DNA of 64,000 bases from Isoetes taiwanensis (Eukaryota > Streptophyta > Lycopodiopsida > Isoetales > Isoetaceae), in NCBI GenBank assembly GCA_021234155.1, contig JAJEKV010000429.1, positions 62,001 through 126,000 on the forward strand. The letters are read 5' to 3'. Below, piece after piece: positions 53,436 to 64,000 of the stretch. Below the pieces are notes generated by a model that ran no database searches, had not been told where the DNA came from, and saw only the letters and a list, made by a program, of their open reading frames with translations. Each line of letters begins with the position of its first letter. The first letter of the stretch is position 1. A program made the position numbers and the translations under genes.

Positions 53436-56037
53436 ATGCCACAGCCTTCGGTTGTATTGGCCACAGCAGGTTACGACCATACCATACGTTTCTGGGGAGG
53501 CTACAAGTGGCCGCTGTTATCGGACACTCCATTATAATGATTCGGTATGTTTTTTAAATTTTACACTTGACCGTTTTGTTATTAAGTTGAATCTAAATAG
53601 CAGTTTTCTTGCTCGTTCCATATCTTTATTTATTATCAGAATATCAGACTTCTTCTTTCTTATTTTTTGTTTGTTTTAAATCAAAGTTCATTTTCTATGA
53701 ATGCAGCAAGTGAACAAGCTTGAAATTAGCCCAGACAAGCATTACCTGGCTGCAGCTGGAAATCCTCATATCCGGTTATTTGAAAATAAATTTGAACCAT
53801 CCACAGCCTGTATGTATGAAATGTGCATGTTTTGCTTCACTCTTTTATTTGGACCAAGGACTTTACTTGATCACCTCATTATACGCAGGTAATTGATTAT
53901 GACAACCATACAAACAATGTGACAGCTGTGGGCTTCCAATGTGATGGGAAATGGATGTTTTCTGGATCAGAAGATGGCACTGTGAAGATTTGGGATCTAC
54001 GGTGACGTACCTCTTTGCCCCATGATATGGACTTTTAGTTTGTAGTAAATGGTCCCGATGCCTTATCTATTTACTGATGAGAAACAATATAGTGCTCCAT
54101 GCTTGTTAGTTGTCATTGAGCTGCAAACTCTGATGGAACTAAGCCTTGGCTTACACAGGTAGGATCACTGCAATATGAAGTGTTGGGGGCATACTTCTGG
54201 TCTTTCTTTGAGTCATGTTGTCTTTTCCCATAACATCCCACTGAACCGTCCGCCAGGTGAGCAGTGCTATGAGGATTGGCCTTCATGACCAGAAACATGT
54301 GGACGGGATATCATGGACATCCATTTACATTATTGTTAGATATCTGAATAGCCGGTCAATACTTTAAAGAAAGTGAGGACCTTTTTTTTCTTGAGGGCTT
54401 ATGGTTGTATTTGGCTTTATTATTACCGTTGTACTGTCAAGCATTGTTTGAAAATGAAGGATGCTATAAGTATTGTTCTTAAACATGATCTGTTTCTATT
54501 TCCTTAGAGCACCAGGTTTCAGCGGGAATATGAAAGTCGTGCAGCAGTCAACACAGTTGTATTACATCCGAATCAGGTGAGGCAATGAGAACTTTGCACA
54601 TTGATAATGGTGAATTGTTTTCTCATCATTGGATACTGCAGACTGAGCTAATATCTGGAGATCAGAAATGGCAATATCTGGGTTTGGGACCTTGCAGCAA
54701 GTTGTTGTAGCTGTGAACTGGTAATGTGATGGTCTATTAGAGGAAGTTCATAGTTTATTTTTGAATGGTAGCAAACTAGGTAGGTGCTTCTGTAATGTTG
54801 CCATGGGGAAGATGTGAGTGCTCGTAAATAACTACCATCTTTTAATCCTGGACCCCCTTCCCAGGGGACAAACCATTATGTATTGGTATAGAAATCTCAA
54901 GCATTTGTTGCTATAATTAATAGCTTCATCAAAGCCTGTTTAAATATTCATGATCGACATGTGTATATAATGAAGGGTACGATCCATGGATTGGGATAAT
55001 GATTCCATGCTAATGCATCTGATCTGCTTGGCATAATGGAAGAAACATGAACTAATGCATATAAATGGAGTGAGGGGCAGTTTACAGTTCCCTGCACAAG
55101 TGTACCGCATACATGAAGGACAGGCATTACCCAAACCATTATCATCATCTGAATCCATAGTAAAGTGGGCACTGATTTCTTTGACTTATTCCTGAGTTTT
55201 ATGATTGGTGATTGCAAGGTGCCAGAAGTGGATACAGCCATTCGATCCTTGACTGTTATGTGGGATGGTAGTTTAGTTGTGGCTGCCAACAACCATGGTA
55301 TATGCTATGTATGGCGATTACTTCGTGGAACTCAGGTTTGTGAGTTGGTATAGTTTGTATTCGTTTATGTAAACAAGAAATATTTGTTGACATTTTGGGG
55401 TTTGATCTGCAGATGATGACAAATTTCGAGCCTCTCCATATGCTGGAAGCACATAAAAACACTTACATTCTGAAATGTCTTTTGTCTCCTGAATTTTGCG
55501 AGCATCGGTAAGCAATGCTTGGATTTGTAGGTCATGTTGTTTCAAGAATATGAAAGCTACTAGGTTACAGATATTTAGCGACAACTTCCTCAGACAAGAC
55601 CGTCAAGATATGGAACACTGATAACTTCACATTAGAACGAACTTTGATAGGTAAGGCAAACCACGTTCACAACAATGATGTGCATTTCATTTTCCTTTTT
55701 TCTTATTCATCTAAGATTTCAGGTCATCAGCGTTGGGTATGGGATTGCGTATTTTCAGTGGATGGCGCATTTCTAGTAACAGGTGTTACGACTTACAACA
55801 GTTTTACCTTTTTCTTTTTCTCAGAGCTATACTTTGATGAAAAATATAATGTGGCAAATTATAAACTATATTATGAAGCTACAATAACTAAAGTGGATGA
55901 TTGCAGCATCGTCTGATACAACTGCAAGACTTTGGGAGCTGTCAACTGGAGATGCCATTCGAGTCTACCAAGGACATCAGAAGGCAACCACGTGTTGTGC
56001 TTTGCATGATGGCAATGAACAACAGGCTGCTTTGTAG
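53436..56037 (+). CDS. LST8: LST8, WD40 subunit of the TOR kinase complex, 10 exons
   Basis: LST8/GbetaL is a seven-bladed WD40 propeller that binds and stabilises the TOR kinase domain. Exons: 53436-53544, 53707-53809, 53889-54001, 54508-54576, 54642-54720, 55219-55335, 55413-55507, 55571-55650, 55723-55782, 55907-56037, all with GT-AG introns. Total length is about 317 residues, close to the family's 305 or so. Start [20 protein letters not shown]; later [64 protein letters not shown] and [10 protein letters not shown]. Exons 6-10 are intact. Exons 1, 2, 4 and 5 each contain one single-base frame error: an extra G in a G-run near 53489, an extra A near 53784, a missing base near 54520 and an extra A near 54666. 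All four sit in or beside homopolymers. Uncorrected sequencing error is the simpler reading; pseudogenisation is the alternative. Confidence 0.9.
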
Positions 56038-56559
56038 CAGCATGGAGTTAATGATTTTTGCAAGTTCTTTTACGGAAAGCCATTTCTCTGTACTTGTTCT
56101 TATTCCTTACCATGTTAGCCGATATTTGGTGCAACTTTGTTTTTTGGCTGTATTTGTACTGTACATTACATGTATATACTATATAGTCGTTGTCATGCCA
56201 CAATTTTATATTTTTAGTACTTGAAAGTGATATTGCATCAAATTAGAGTGGCACAGAGCTGAAGTAGAGATTGCTGTAAGACCAACCTTTGGCCATTGGA
56301 CGTGGACTTAAGATAGATAAAAAGTTTCTAGGTAAAGAATGGTAAATCCAAAGCTTTGCATCTTATCCTTACTGCAAGTTTCCCAAAATTGGTTTGGAGG
56401 AATGATCCGAAGTGCTATTTCATTCCTAGTAAAAATAGAGAAAAAACTTTCACGCAGTACTTGTGATATATGAAAACTCATGAGATTTGAGATCCCAAGA
56501 TCTAGGTAGTTGAAATGCAGAGTGATGCAAACACTTGTCCTTTAGTTCTGTGTGCAGCC

Positions 56560-57006
56560 ATGCATAAAATGAGAGGTACCCTGTTCTTTCTTTCTATGGC
56601 AAATACTTTGCTGCTTTTATGTGGTGTATGGGCCATGTTCACGGCCACAAGCATTGGTGCGCCTGATGCCCTTTATGCAGGCCAAAGTTTGGGCGTAGAA
56701 GGCCAGCTGATTTCTAATAATGGGCTTTATGTGCTGTTGATGCAAAGTGATTGTGACCTTGTGCTCTACCAAATCAATGTTAAGGCTTTATGGAGGTCTG
56801 GTACAAGCTCTCCAGTCAGTGGTTGTAGTGTTAGCATGCAAAACGATGGCAACTTGGTCATCTTTGATAGCAATAATAATTCTATATGGTCTACAGGAAC
56901 CAGTGGCGATGAGGATCAATACATGCTTGTCTTGCATAATGATGGTAACCTTTTGATCTATAATTCTTATGGTTTTGCCATATGGGCTACTAATACTAAA
57001 GGCTAG
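56560..57006 (+). CDS. GNA-type (bulb-type) mannose-binding lectin, secreted
   Basis: An intronless frame of 148 residues from the ATG at 56560 (an upstream in-frame ATG at 56515 would add 15 polar residues; 56569 is also possible). A hydrophobic signal segment (LFFLSMANTLLLLCGVWAMF) is followed by DALYAGQSLGVEGQLISNN, the usual start of a B-lectin domain. Three sugar-site motifs of the QxDxNxVxY type are seen, all with changes: QSDCDLVLY (Asp for Asn), QNDGNLVIF (Phe for Tyr) and HNDGNLLIY (His for Gln). It ends WATNTKG. This is a single-domain secreted lectin of the kind linked to defence. It is the intact member of a three-copy cluster. Confidence 0.85.
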   Translation: MHKMRGTLFFLSMANTLLLLCGVWAMFTATSIGAPDALYAGQSLGVEGQLISNNGLYVLLMQSDCDLVLYQINVKALWRSGTSSPVSGCSVSMQNDGNLVIFDSNNNSIWSTGTSGDEDQYMLVLHNDGNLLIYNSYGFAIWATNTKG

Positions 57007-57436
57007 CACCAAATATGGCTATCATATATGCAAGACAATATGACAAAAGGCTAGTCTCCCATATGTATCTAGTAGTTTTTTTATTTGTGAAATCATTGTG
57101 TACAATGTGATTGGGCACTTACAGTTACTAGAATAATGTCCAAGTGATGTGAATTGACCTGATTGTTCATGGAATACAATTGAAATACAAGCACTAAAGG
57201 CATGGCATTCCAAGATCCATACGTAGTGGTATGGAGGTAATTCGCAAGTCATAAAAGCAAGGGATATGTGAGGCAACTAAATAAGCACTTATATAAACTT
57301 AGCAACAGAAATTGCCAAAAAAAGTCAAGCAAAAGAATGTTAGAAACAAAACATGTAGATCCCAAATAGACTATTTGGAACATTTTTTATGAATTGAATT
57401 GGCAACGATGGAAACGGCTAAGATATCATGCTTAAA

Positions 57437-57859
57437 CTAATAGCCTTTAGTATTGGTAGCCCATATAATAACCTCAAGAACTCAAAAGCACAAGGTTACC
57501 ATCATTCTAGGGATGAGCACAGATTGGCCCTCACTACCACTAGTTTTAGTAGCCCAAATAGTAACATTACGATCATCAGTCATGACCAAGTTACCATCAC
57601 CTTGCAAGGTGATGCTACAACCACTAACTTCACCTGCTGTATCGGAACTCCATAGAGGTCGAACATCAATTTGCCAGAGCTCAAGGTTGCGGTCGGTTGC
57701 ATCGGAAAACGTAAAAGCTTAATTACTAGATGTGAGCTCTCCATCTTCCCCCAGGCTCTGGCCTACATACAATGTATCAGTAGTTGCTTGGCAAATTTCA
57801 ATGGAGGCCACTATGGCAATTATCAAGCATTTCCTTAGCAGACACTTTGCCATAGCCAT
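57437..57859 (-). pseudogene. GNA-type lectin pseudogene, antisense copy
   Basis: The minus strand starts at an ATG at 57859 with a signal-like segment (CLLRKCLIIAIVASIEIC) and DTLYVGQSLGEDGELTSSN. It then hits a TAA at 57719-57721, continues in the same frame with SGCSITLQGDGNLVMTDD and TIWATKTSG, and loses frame near 57520. A third site, NDGNLVLLS, follows out of frame. It is paralogous to 56560-57006 in inverted orientation. Loss of the central segment after SSN explains the shorter first repeat. Confidence 0.75.
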
Positions 57860-58238
57860 GAGGAAATTTCTATATGGGAAATATTCTATATGCCAAGAGT
57901 AGACATTAAAATATGCCACGTTGCAGATATAGTTCTACATAGAACAAGTTGTGGAATAAATAAGTGCGCACCTTTTTTACGTGAATCTCCTGTCACGAAA
58001 TAAACCAGGCTCTTCAGCGGCTTAAAAGCTTGTCTTGCTTTGTGAAAATCTGACACAGTAGCGAGTTTTGCAGCTAAAGATGAAGCCGAATTTGCATGAT
58101 ATCTTACACATGAATCCGTTGGCAGACAAAAGCCATAAAAATCCAAACTTCAAGCAATCACTAACAGATCACAAGACCCACCAACCCAGTACCTTCAAAT
58201 AGAAGACGCCTTCAGCCTTAGCATCTGGTCTGTTGGAT

Positions 58239-58665
58239 ATGGCCGGGAAGAAGAAGCGGCTGCTGCTGGCTATGGCCATGGCCATGGCCGTTGCATTATG
58301 CCACGCAGTTGATACTCTGTTAACAGATGAATCCTTGGGAGTGGATATGCAATTGCGGTCCAACAATGATATTTTTATTGTTTCCTTGCAGTCCGACTGT
58401 AACGTAGTGCTTTTACATGAGTACCAATGGTCAAAACCTTTGGATTTCTAATACAACTAATCAGGGCATTGGTTGCGTCCTTACTATGCAAAATGATGGT
58501 GACTTGGTTTTATTTGATAACCAAAACCTTATGGTCTGGTATACTGACACCCGCGGCCCTGTCGATCAATACACTTAACTTAACCTTCAAGATGATGGCA
58601 ACCTAGTTGTCTACAATTCTTCTCTTGTACCCATTTGGGCTACTAATACTACTACTTTTGTGTAA
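58239..58665 (+). pseudogene. GNA-type lectin pseudogene, third copy
   Basis: An ATG at 58239 opens MAGKKKRLLLAMAMAMAVAL, a signal-like start, then VDTLLTDESLGVDMQLRSNN and QSDCNVVLL. The frame breaks near 58415. The continuation shows QNDGDLVLF, an in-frame TAA near 58577, and then QDDGNLVVY and IWATNTTTFV before TAA at 58663-58665. All three sugar-site motifs are still readable. The copy could be recently dead, or alive if the two lesions are sequence errors. Confidence 0.75.
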
Positions 58666-59330
58666 GATTTATTATGAAGTGTCCGTTTTTTTTGTTAAAT
58701 GTATTGTAGTTCCAGAAATTCTTGAAGAACAAAAGAATTCATATTACGTTCTGGCCTTCCATGGTTAGCTGGCTTGTATGTCGAATTTTGAACTGTTCAG
58801 CTTGAGGAAGAGCTTTTTAAATGCTTAATTTTTCTTTCTAGTCTAAGGACTCTTACCTTTTATAATTCATAGCTACAGTCCTTAACAGTACATATTAAAC
58901 AATACATGATGCTATATGGTCGAGGAAAATGGGAGGAAGATTCTGCATATTGAAAAATATAAGTAGGTGTCTAGACACGGTTTGATGCAGTAACATGGTA
59001 ATAAATATCTGATAGTAGAACTGTATGTTTAATGCTGTGCCAAAACTGTATTTGGATCGTTTGGGACAAAACGACCAAAATTTTCTTTTTCCCCCTTTTT
59101 GATTGTTGCATCCCGTGGGTGCCAAGAAGTGGGTGCCAAGAATGCCGAAACAGACAGAGGATAATAGGTCGGCTAGGTCGGTGGGTCGGCCCTTTAAGGA
59201 AGAAAATTCGAAGCAATTGAAAAGAAACAAGACCGTCAGGTGCTGCTTTAACTCCTCTGCACGTGATATTTGACAAAGCTCGACAGGAGGAGGAATCATA
59301 GGGATTGTATACCGATCTTCTTTAATAGTT
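58666..59330. other. intergenic region between lectins and the HET gene
   Basis: No gene is supported. Minus-strand ORFs at 58895-59299 overlap one another in two frames and show no domain. GTGGGTGCCAAGAA is duplicated near 59117. Confidence 0.4.
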
Positions 59331-59406
59331 TATGAACAAGCAGTTCTTACTAGGTGTGTGTGTGCTGCTTCTCAAGCTTATCCTCTCTAGAGATTCCGCA
59401 ACAACT

Positions 59407-61358
59407 ATGGCTGCTTCACCTCCTAGTTTCCGGAAGGACAAAGTCCCATACAGGGTAATTGATGTGGACGCAACCTTGCTTAGCAATGGCGGGTTCAGGT
59501 TTTGCAAGGCAGATAGCATCTCGGATTTCTGTGTGGTCTCTCACAAGTGGAACGACCATGTTGTGGCGCTGATGAGAGGGATCAAAGAGGCTGCTGCCAC
59601 AGAGAAGCTGAGTTACCCGCAAGCAGTGACAAATAAGAACTGGGCTCATGTCCCTGCAACAGAGCATGTATACCAGAGCATCAGGGAATTCCTTGAGGTT
59701 CTTCAAGTGCAAGGAGTGAAGAAAGTATGGATGGATACACTATGCATCGACCAGAGTGAAAATTCAACAGAGACAACTCGGGAGATCCCGCTGATGGGGG
59801 CGTACTACCGCCATAGTAGTGCATGCTATGTGCCCATCAACGGATTTGGATTCAATTACCAGCTTCAGATGGGACAGCAAGTGACGAGGATGGAATGGCT
59901 CAACAGGGTGTGGACTCTTCAAGAATTTTTGCTTCCTGATAAGGTCTACTTCCTTGTTGAGGTAGAGCCGTGGATGGAGAAATGGCTGGCACTTCGAGTG
60001 GCCACGGCCGGCAAGGATCTGCCACACTTCTGCAGTTGTTGCGTAGGGGAATTCAGCTTCATGTTGGAGGCGCTGAAGAAGATGTCCAAAGAAATGAAGG
60101 ATGTTAATTGTGAGGTGGAGAAGATCAGGCAGGCCGACCTCAACCACACTTGTCAGTACTGCCGGCAACCGCCTCTCCTGAGGAGAGCATTCACCAACAA
60201 GGCTCAGAAACTTTACTTGGTTCAGCGAGAGGCGATATTTGCAGTAGCCTTGTTGGCACAGTTCCATACCCGAGTGCAGACCAATTCATGGGAGGAGACA
60301 CCAGCAGAACAGCAGGAGAGGTTTGATGAGGTCTTTCCATTAGTTATTAGGAACGAATGGCTGCTTCGGGTGATGCATGTGAGGAAAGAAGGTGGCTGGT
60401 TCAACTCGTTTGAGATCTTCAAAGAGATCTGCAAGAGGCAGTGCACAGAGGAACGAGATCGCATTCTGGGAGTCCTGGGGCTCCTTGGCGTGAAGGCAGC
60501 TACTAATAAGGAACAGGGCGTAGAAGAGGAGAAGGAGCCTCTTAGATTTACTGCAGCCACGCCAGAACAGCAGCTGGTAGAGCTAGCGAGTTCACCGAGC
60601 AGCTGCTGGTGGAGATTTGCTGCATGGATAATCATAGCGGACGGTTCATGCCGCAGATGTCCTGGATCCCTGATTTCACCGGCCTCGTCTCCGACAGCGG
60701 CATCCCACTTTTTCGCTACAAGGATGAAACTAAGACGTACCACAGCATGGCAACCGATGTCTATGTAGCCCCGCACGGATCAATCACCTTAACTGTGAGA
60801 GTGCTGAAAGGATACGTCACATGCGTAGATCCAAAGAACCTGTCGTGGCAAGCACAAGGGCATCGCCTTCACTTCCGGCATGGTTCCCTCCTTTATCGGC
60901 AGTATGACGACGATTTGTTTGCTTATCAGAAGCAATTCGGTCACGAAGAAGTGCAATTATACAATAAGGAGCATGTGCATACTGATGTAGACAGAGCCTT
61001 CGGTGGCTCTGATGGTACTCTTGAACTCACCTTCAACGAACACGGTTCCTTCAGACTCCCCTTTAAGAATGTTGCCTCCTTCAAAGGCTTCGAAATGTGG
61101 TTGTTGTATCTTGGTCACTACCGTGGTAAGGCCACTGTGTTGCTTTGCCTCCACAAGCGTGGCTTTGGGAATGAGGTACATAAGATTGGAATCCTCCATG
61201 CATCTTATATGGGGACGCGGAAACTCTTGGACAATATAAAAGACCCTCCTCAAGCTATCACCATTGCAGGTTATGGGAAGTACTTGGATGACCATGTGGA
61301 TTTAGTACACACTAAACGTAAACCACACACTAAATCCAAACGTGCCCAGAGGGCATAA
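59407..61358 (+). CDS. HET-domain (heterokaryon incompatibility-like) protein, one frame break
   Basis: HET domains are TIR-related folds best known from fungal cell-death and allorecognition proteins. The ATG at 59407 (MAASPPSFRK) is preferred over 59332, which adds a hydrophobic stretch. HET motifs appear in order: FCVVSHKWNDH, then VKKVWMDTLCIDQSE, then MGAYYRHSSACYVPI, then MEWLNRVWTLQEFLLPDKVY. A Cys-rich pair of segments follows (FCSCCVG, and CQYCRQP). The frame breaks near 60586-60592, where a one-base deletion is inferred, and resumes to 61358 with a second half of unknown fold (SWIPDFTGLVSDSGIPLFRY, then FEMWLLYLGHYRGKA). The end is basic (KRKPHTKSKRAQRA). With the break ignored it would be about 650 residues, without introns. 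Confidence 0.8.
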
Positions 61359-62223
61359 GTTCTTCCTGCAATTGTTTTGGTTGTAACTTTTTATAAGGTG
61401 TTAATTTGAGCATGCTTTGAGGTAAGGCTATAACTATAGTCAAAGGCTATTAGTAATGTTGTTGCTGGGTGTAAGTTGAGAGCTTATAAATGTTTTGGAC
61501 CGCAATGAGAAAAGCGTGCCAAAAATATGCTCGCTCTATAATCTTTATTTTTGTAATTGTGGCATGCATATGTAAAGTGAGGCATTCTGTGATATTATAT
61601 TAATTTTAAATATTCACAATTCTATTCGATTTGCTTGATATGTATGGATCTTACATTCAATATTGATATATCTTAGTAGAAATGATGCCCAATGTTGAAT
61701 GTTTGGGCAACAAATACAAATGCACCTATATGAACCTTCGAAATATTGTTGTTGCCTCTAATAAGTACTCTTCCACAACCATATGAATCTTAGGGCAGAA
61801 TCACACCAATCACACTAGGTGCCCGGCCATCAATAAAATCTTCATTCTCTTATTAAAATTGTCCACTGGACACGTTGGGCACATGCATCTATCACATCAA
61901 CATGCCCAAAACGGAGCTTTGAGTTGGGCATACGGAATTTTTTCGGTCGCACCCGAGCGGGTGCCCAAAGCTTGGGCACCATGCCATATCATCAACGGAC
62001 TGCTGATCTGGAGCAGTCCCCGGGTGGTGGCCTTGGCGGGAAATGTTTGAGGCAAGAATTCTTCACCGTTCCAATTTGTGCGTCTCTTCATAGCGTCTGT
62101 GCTTTTCAGCATCTACATTTCTCTCACAGGTATGATTGTCTGTCAGTTTTCATTTTTCCATGTTGAATGATAATTACGAATCATCAAGTTATTGTCTTGC
62201 ATTCTTTTGTGTTCATTGTCCAG
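61359..62223. other. intergenic region with repeated TGCCCAA / TTGGGCA motifs
   Basis: No gene is supported. The heptamer TGCCCAA or its complement occurs repeatedly from about 61687 to 61976, including a perfect stem GTGCCCAA-AGC-TTGGGCAC at about 61960-61978. It may be a small inverted-repeat element. Confidence 0.5.
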
Positions 62224-63231
62224 ATGGATTTTAGTCAGTATGACGTTATTCCTAGCACTTTTCGCAAATACAAGCCACCCAGTACCCTACATTCAGTGCC
62301 ACTTTCCAGCCTAGCCAGCCACCATTTGCAAATTCCATGCATCAATTCATTGCCAGACGGACTCCTATCCCTTGCTTTAATCCTCATCAAAGCACTTCCA
62401 ATAATGCTGAGGCCATTAACTACTAGAAATGTGTTGCCACATATCCGCCTCCCTGCGGATGCACTCTGGCCGCATACTTTTCTCTCCTACCTCCTCGGAT
62501 CCGCAGACCCACCTCGATTTTTCTCACCCTCCTATTGTTAGACATTCATCCGCCTCCACCTTCTACATAGATTTCACTCTTGCGTAAGACTAGAAAGAGT
62601 AGAAATATTGAGCCAAAAAAGATGTCGCTAAGAAGAAAACCAAGAGGCCCGCTGTCCCTAAAACCCTCATTGTGGAAATAGAATCGAAAGTGAAGATGAT
62701 GACGATGCGTGTAAGCCATGGCAAGAAAAAGCATGTTGTTGCTCTATTACGCGTCCGATGTGAAATGAATAAACAATTCTCCGAGAGACCAAAGTGGTAT
62801 GAATTTGTGGGGACAGTGCATGCAAAGGTTGTCGCCATTGTCCCGATTTTAAGAAAGATGCCAAAGCCCCGCAGGAAAAAATTTCAAGATGTGTTGAGAC
62901 AAGCCAGTCTGATGTCACATGGAATAGTGTTTCCGGAAATGATAGAAGAGAAAGCTGTCCATATTACAGTTTAATGGATAGCTATTTTGGTGAAAGAGCC
63001 AATGTTAGGAAACACGTTCATGCTGGTGCAATCGAGGAAGACAATGAATTAGAGATAGGAGACACTCCACAAGAAACTCTTCAAGATGTTACATGAGAGA
63101 ACGTGCAAGTCAAAAAGGAAACTCCAAATTCTTCTTCTTCTAAAAGGAGCAAAAAAGAAACGGCGCTACATATAATGGAAGACTTGTTGGAACAGGGAAA
63201 ACAAATGAATGAGACTTTGAAGCAAAGGTAT
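62224..63231 (+). pseudogene. trihelix (GT factor / Myb-like) protein, frame-broken
   Basis: An ATG at 62224 (MDFSQYDVIPSTF) opens a Pro/Ser/Gln-rich start whose natural frame changes quickly. Around 62720-62830 the text KKKHVVALLRVRCEMNKQF followed by a W-x-x-V segment resembles the first helices of a trihelix DNA-binding domain. Later a QCxxK-like remnant and GNDRRESCPYYSLMDSYFGE (about 62935-62995) match the segment that follows that domain in the family. An acidic stretch and a Ser/Lys-rich coiled end (HIMEDLLEQGKQMNETLKQR) stop at AAAG|GTATGT, a plausible donor at 63232. Several frame breaks occur. Host gene, relic or transposon-linked copy cannot be decided. Confidence 0.45.
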
Positions 63232-64000
63232 GTAAAAGTTATTGGTTCTGAAGGGCATTGGTGCCTCCATTGACCGTCTCATTGACAAAATTTGATGTTA
63301 TTTTAAGGTTGTAATGACTTAAGACATTTAATTTCCTTGACTTATAAAACTGTGTACTTCATTTCTTTTTTAACTTCGGTTCTTTTTCAACTTTCAACTT
63401 CCAAAAGTTGCTGTTGCAGTTAATGCACAAGGCCCCCAAAAATTAACTTGCATTCATAATCATGATGGAAACCGGCATAAGAGTGGTTTTTACTACATGT
63501 AACTCAGAATGTCAAGAAAAACCATATGGCTTTCATAATCACTACTAGTATGATCATAGTTCTTATACTAATTTTATATCTAACAGTAGTTTCCTAAAAT
63601 TATTACTAGTTTAGGAGGTGGTTCTTAAGCGTGCATTGTCAATATTACAATTTAAGATGATTTTACATATTAGTTATCACCATCATATATAGTTTCTTAA
63701 CTAGTTTTAATCCTCCCAAGTTTTTGAAAAACCATGTTTGATTTTGCAAGTGTGCTATGGTTTTTGGCACATGCTTATTTACTATGCTCGTAAGCAATCT
63801 ATTATATTGGTTTCTACCAACATGTATCATTTCATTATGATAAGGGGCTTGTAATGTCCAATGTAAAACTCTAAATAATGTTGAGAATAAAACTTTGATA
63901 TTCCTTAGCACTGTTAAACTTTGAGATGTGATGTGGAATGGCAAGAGGGAAGCCATTCCATTTTGTGGCAGGGCTTGCTGGCTATTGCCACCACCACCAA
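63232..64000. other. unassigned right-edge sequence
   Basis: No gene is supported. The minus-strand ORF at 63663-63956 has no recognisable domain. Confidence 0.35.

Noticed and set aside
1-64000. CRISPR arrays, operons, ribosome binding sites or phage genes
   Set aside because: The window is eukaryotic: GT-AG introns, plant proteins and retroelements; no regularly spaced direct repeats of CRISPR type were seen.

Overview
The window looks like a piece of a large, gene-poor, repeat-rich plant genome. Host genes have GT-AG introns and plant-type proteins (LST8, GNA-type lectins, hemerythrin-domain and trihelix-like sequences), and most of the DNA is transposable elements. The mix of a plant HET-domain gene, intronless bulb-type lectins and a Penelope-like reverse transcriptase suggests a fern or another early-diverging land plant. 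That placement is inference, not something the sequence proves.

Layout. 1-9.2 kb: a Penelope-like reverse transcriptase ORF (+), a small AT-hook ORF, a long (TA)n tract, a diverged tandem duplication and a decayed second Penelope-like RT (-), then a CACATGATTCACC-type tandem array. 9.2-13.1 kb: mostly unassigned, with one exon-like ORF and a hemerythrin-domain pseudogene (-). 13.1-24.6 kb: a strongly T-rich, strand-asymmetric domain split by a 7.49-kb LINE (-) with a perfect 18-bp target-site duplication. 24.6-29.2 kb: small tandem repeats, a 62-bp palindrome, a solo-LTR-like element and a fold-back MITE. 29.9-35.4 kb: a complete Ty1/copia element (-) with near-identical 589-bp LTRs and TSD GATAG. 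36.2-37.2 kb: a second copy of the solo-LTR family, inverted. 38.4-43.6 kb: an older copia element (+) with TSD CTTTA. 43.8-44.6 kb: a 776-bp TIR element. 45.6-46.9 kb: one truncated LINE inserted inside another. 46.9-50.8 kb: a complete hAT transposon with 16-bp TIRs and 8-bp TSD.

Host genes cluster on the right. LST8 (TOR-complex WD40 subunit, 10 exons) lies at 53.4-56.0 kb. Three GNA-type lectin copies follow at 56.5-58.7 kb, one intact and two broken. A HET-domain gene lies at 59.4-61.4 kb and a trihelix-like sequence at 62.2-63.3 kb. There is no operon-like logic. The lectins are a local duplication cluster, and LST8 is an ordinary housekeeping gene.

Single-base indels, often in homopolymers, break otherwise well-conserved frames in LST8, HET, the LINE, both copia elements and the hAT. 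Some may be uncorrected long-read errors rather than decay, so every 'pseudogene' call here carries that caveat. Several coordinates (decayed elements, repeat margins) are approximate.
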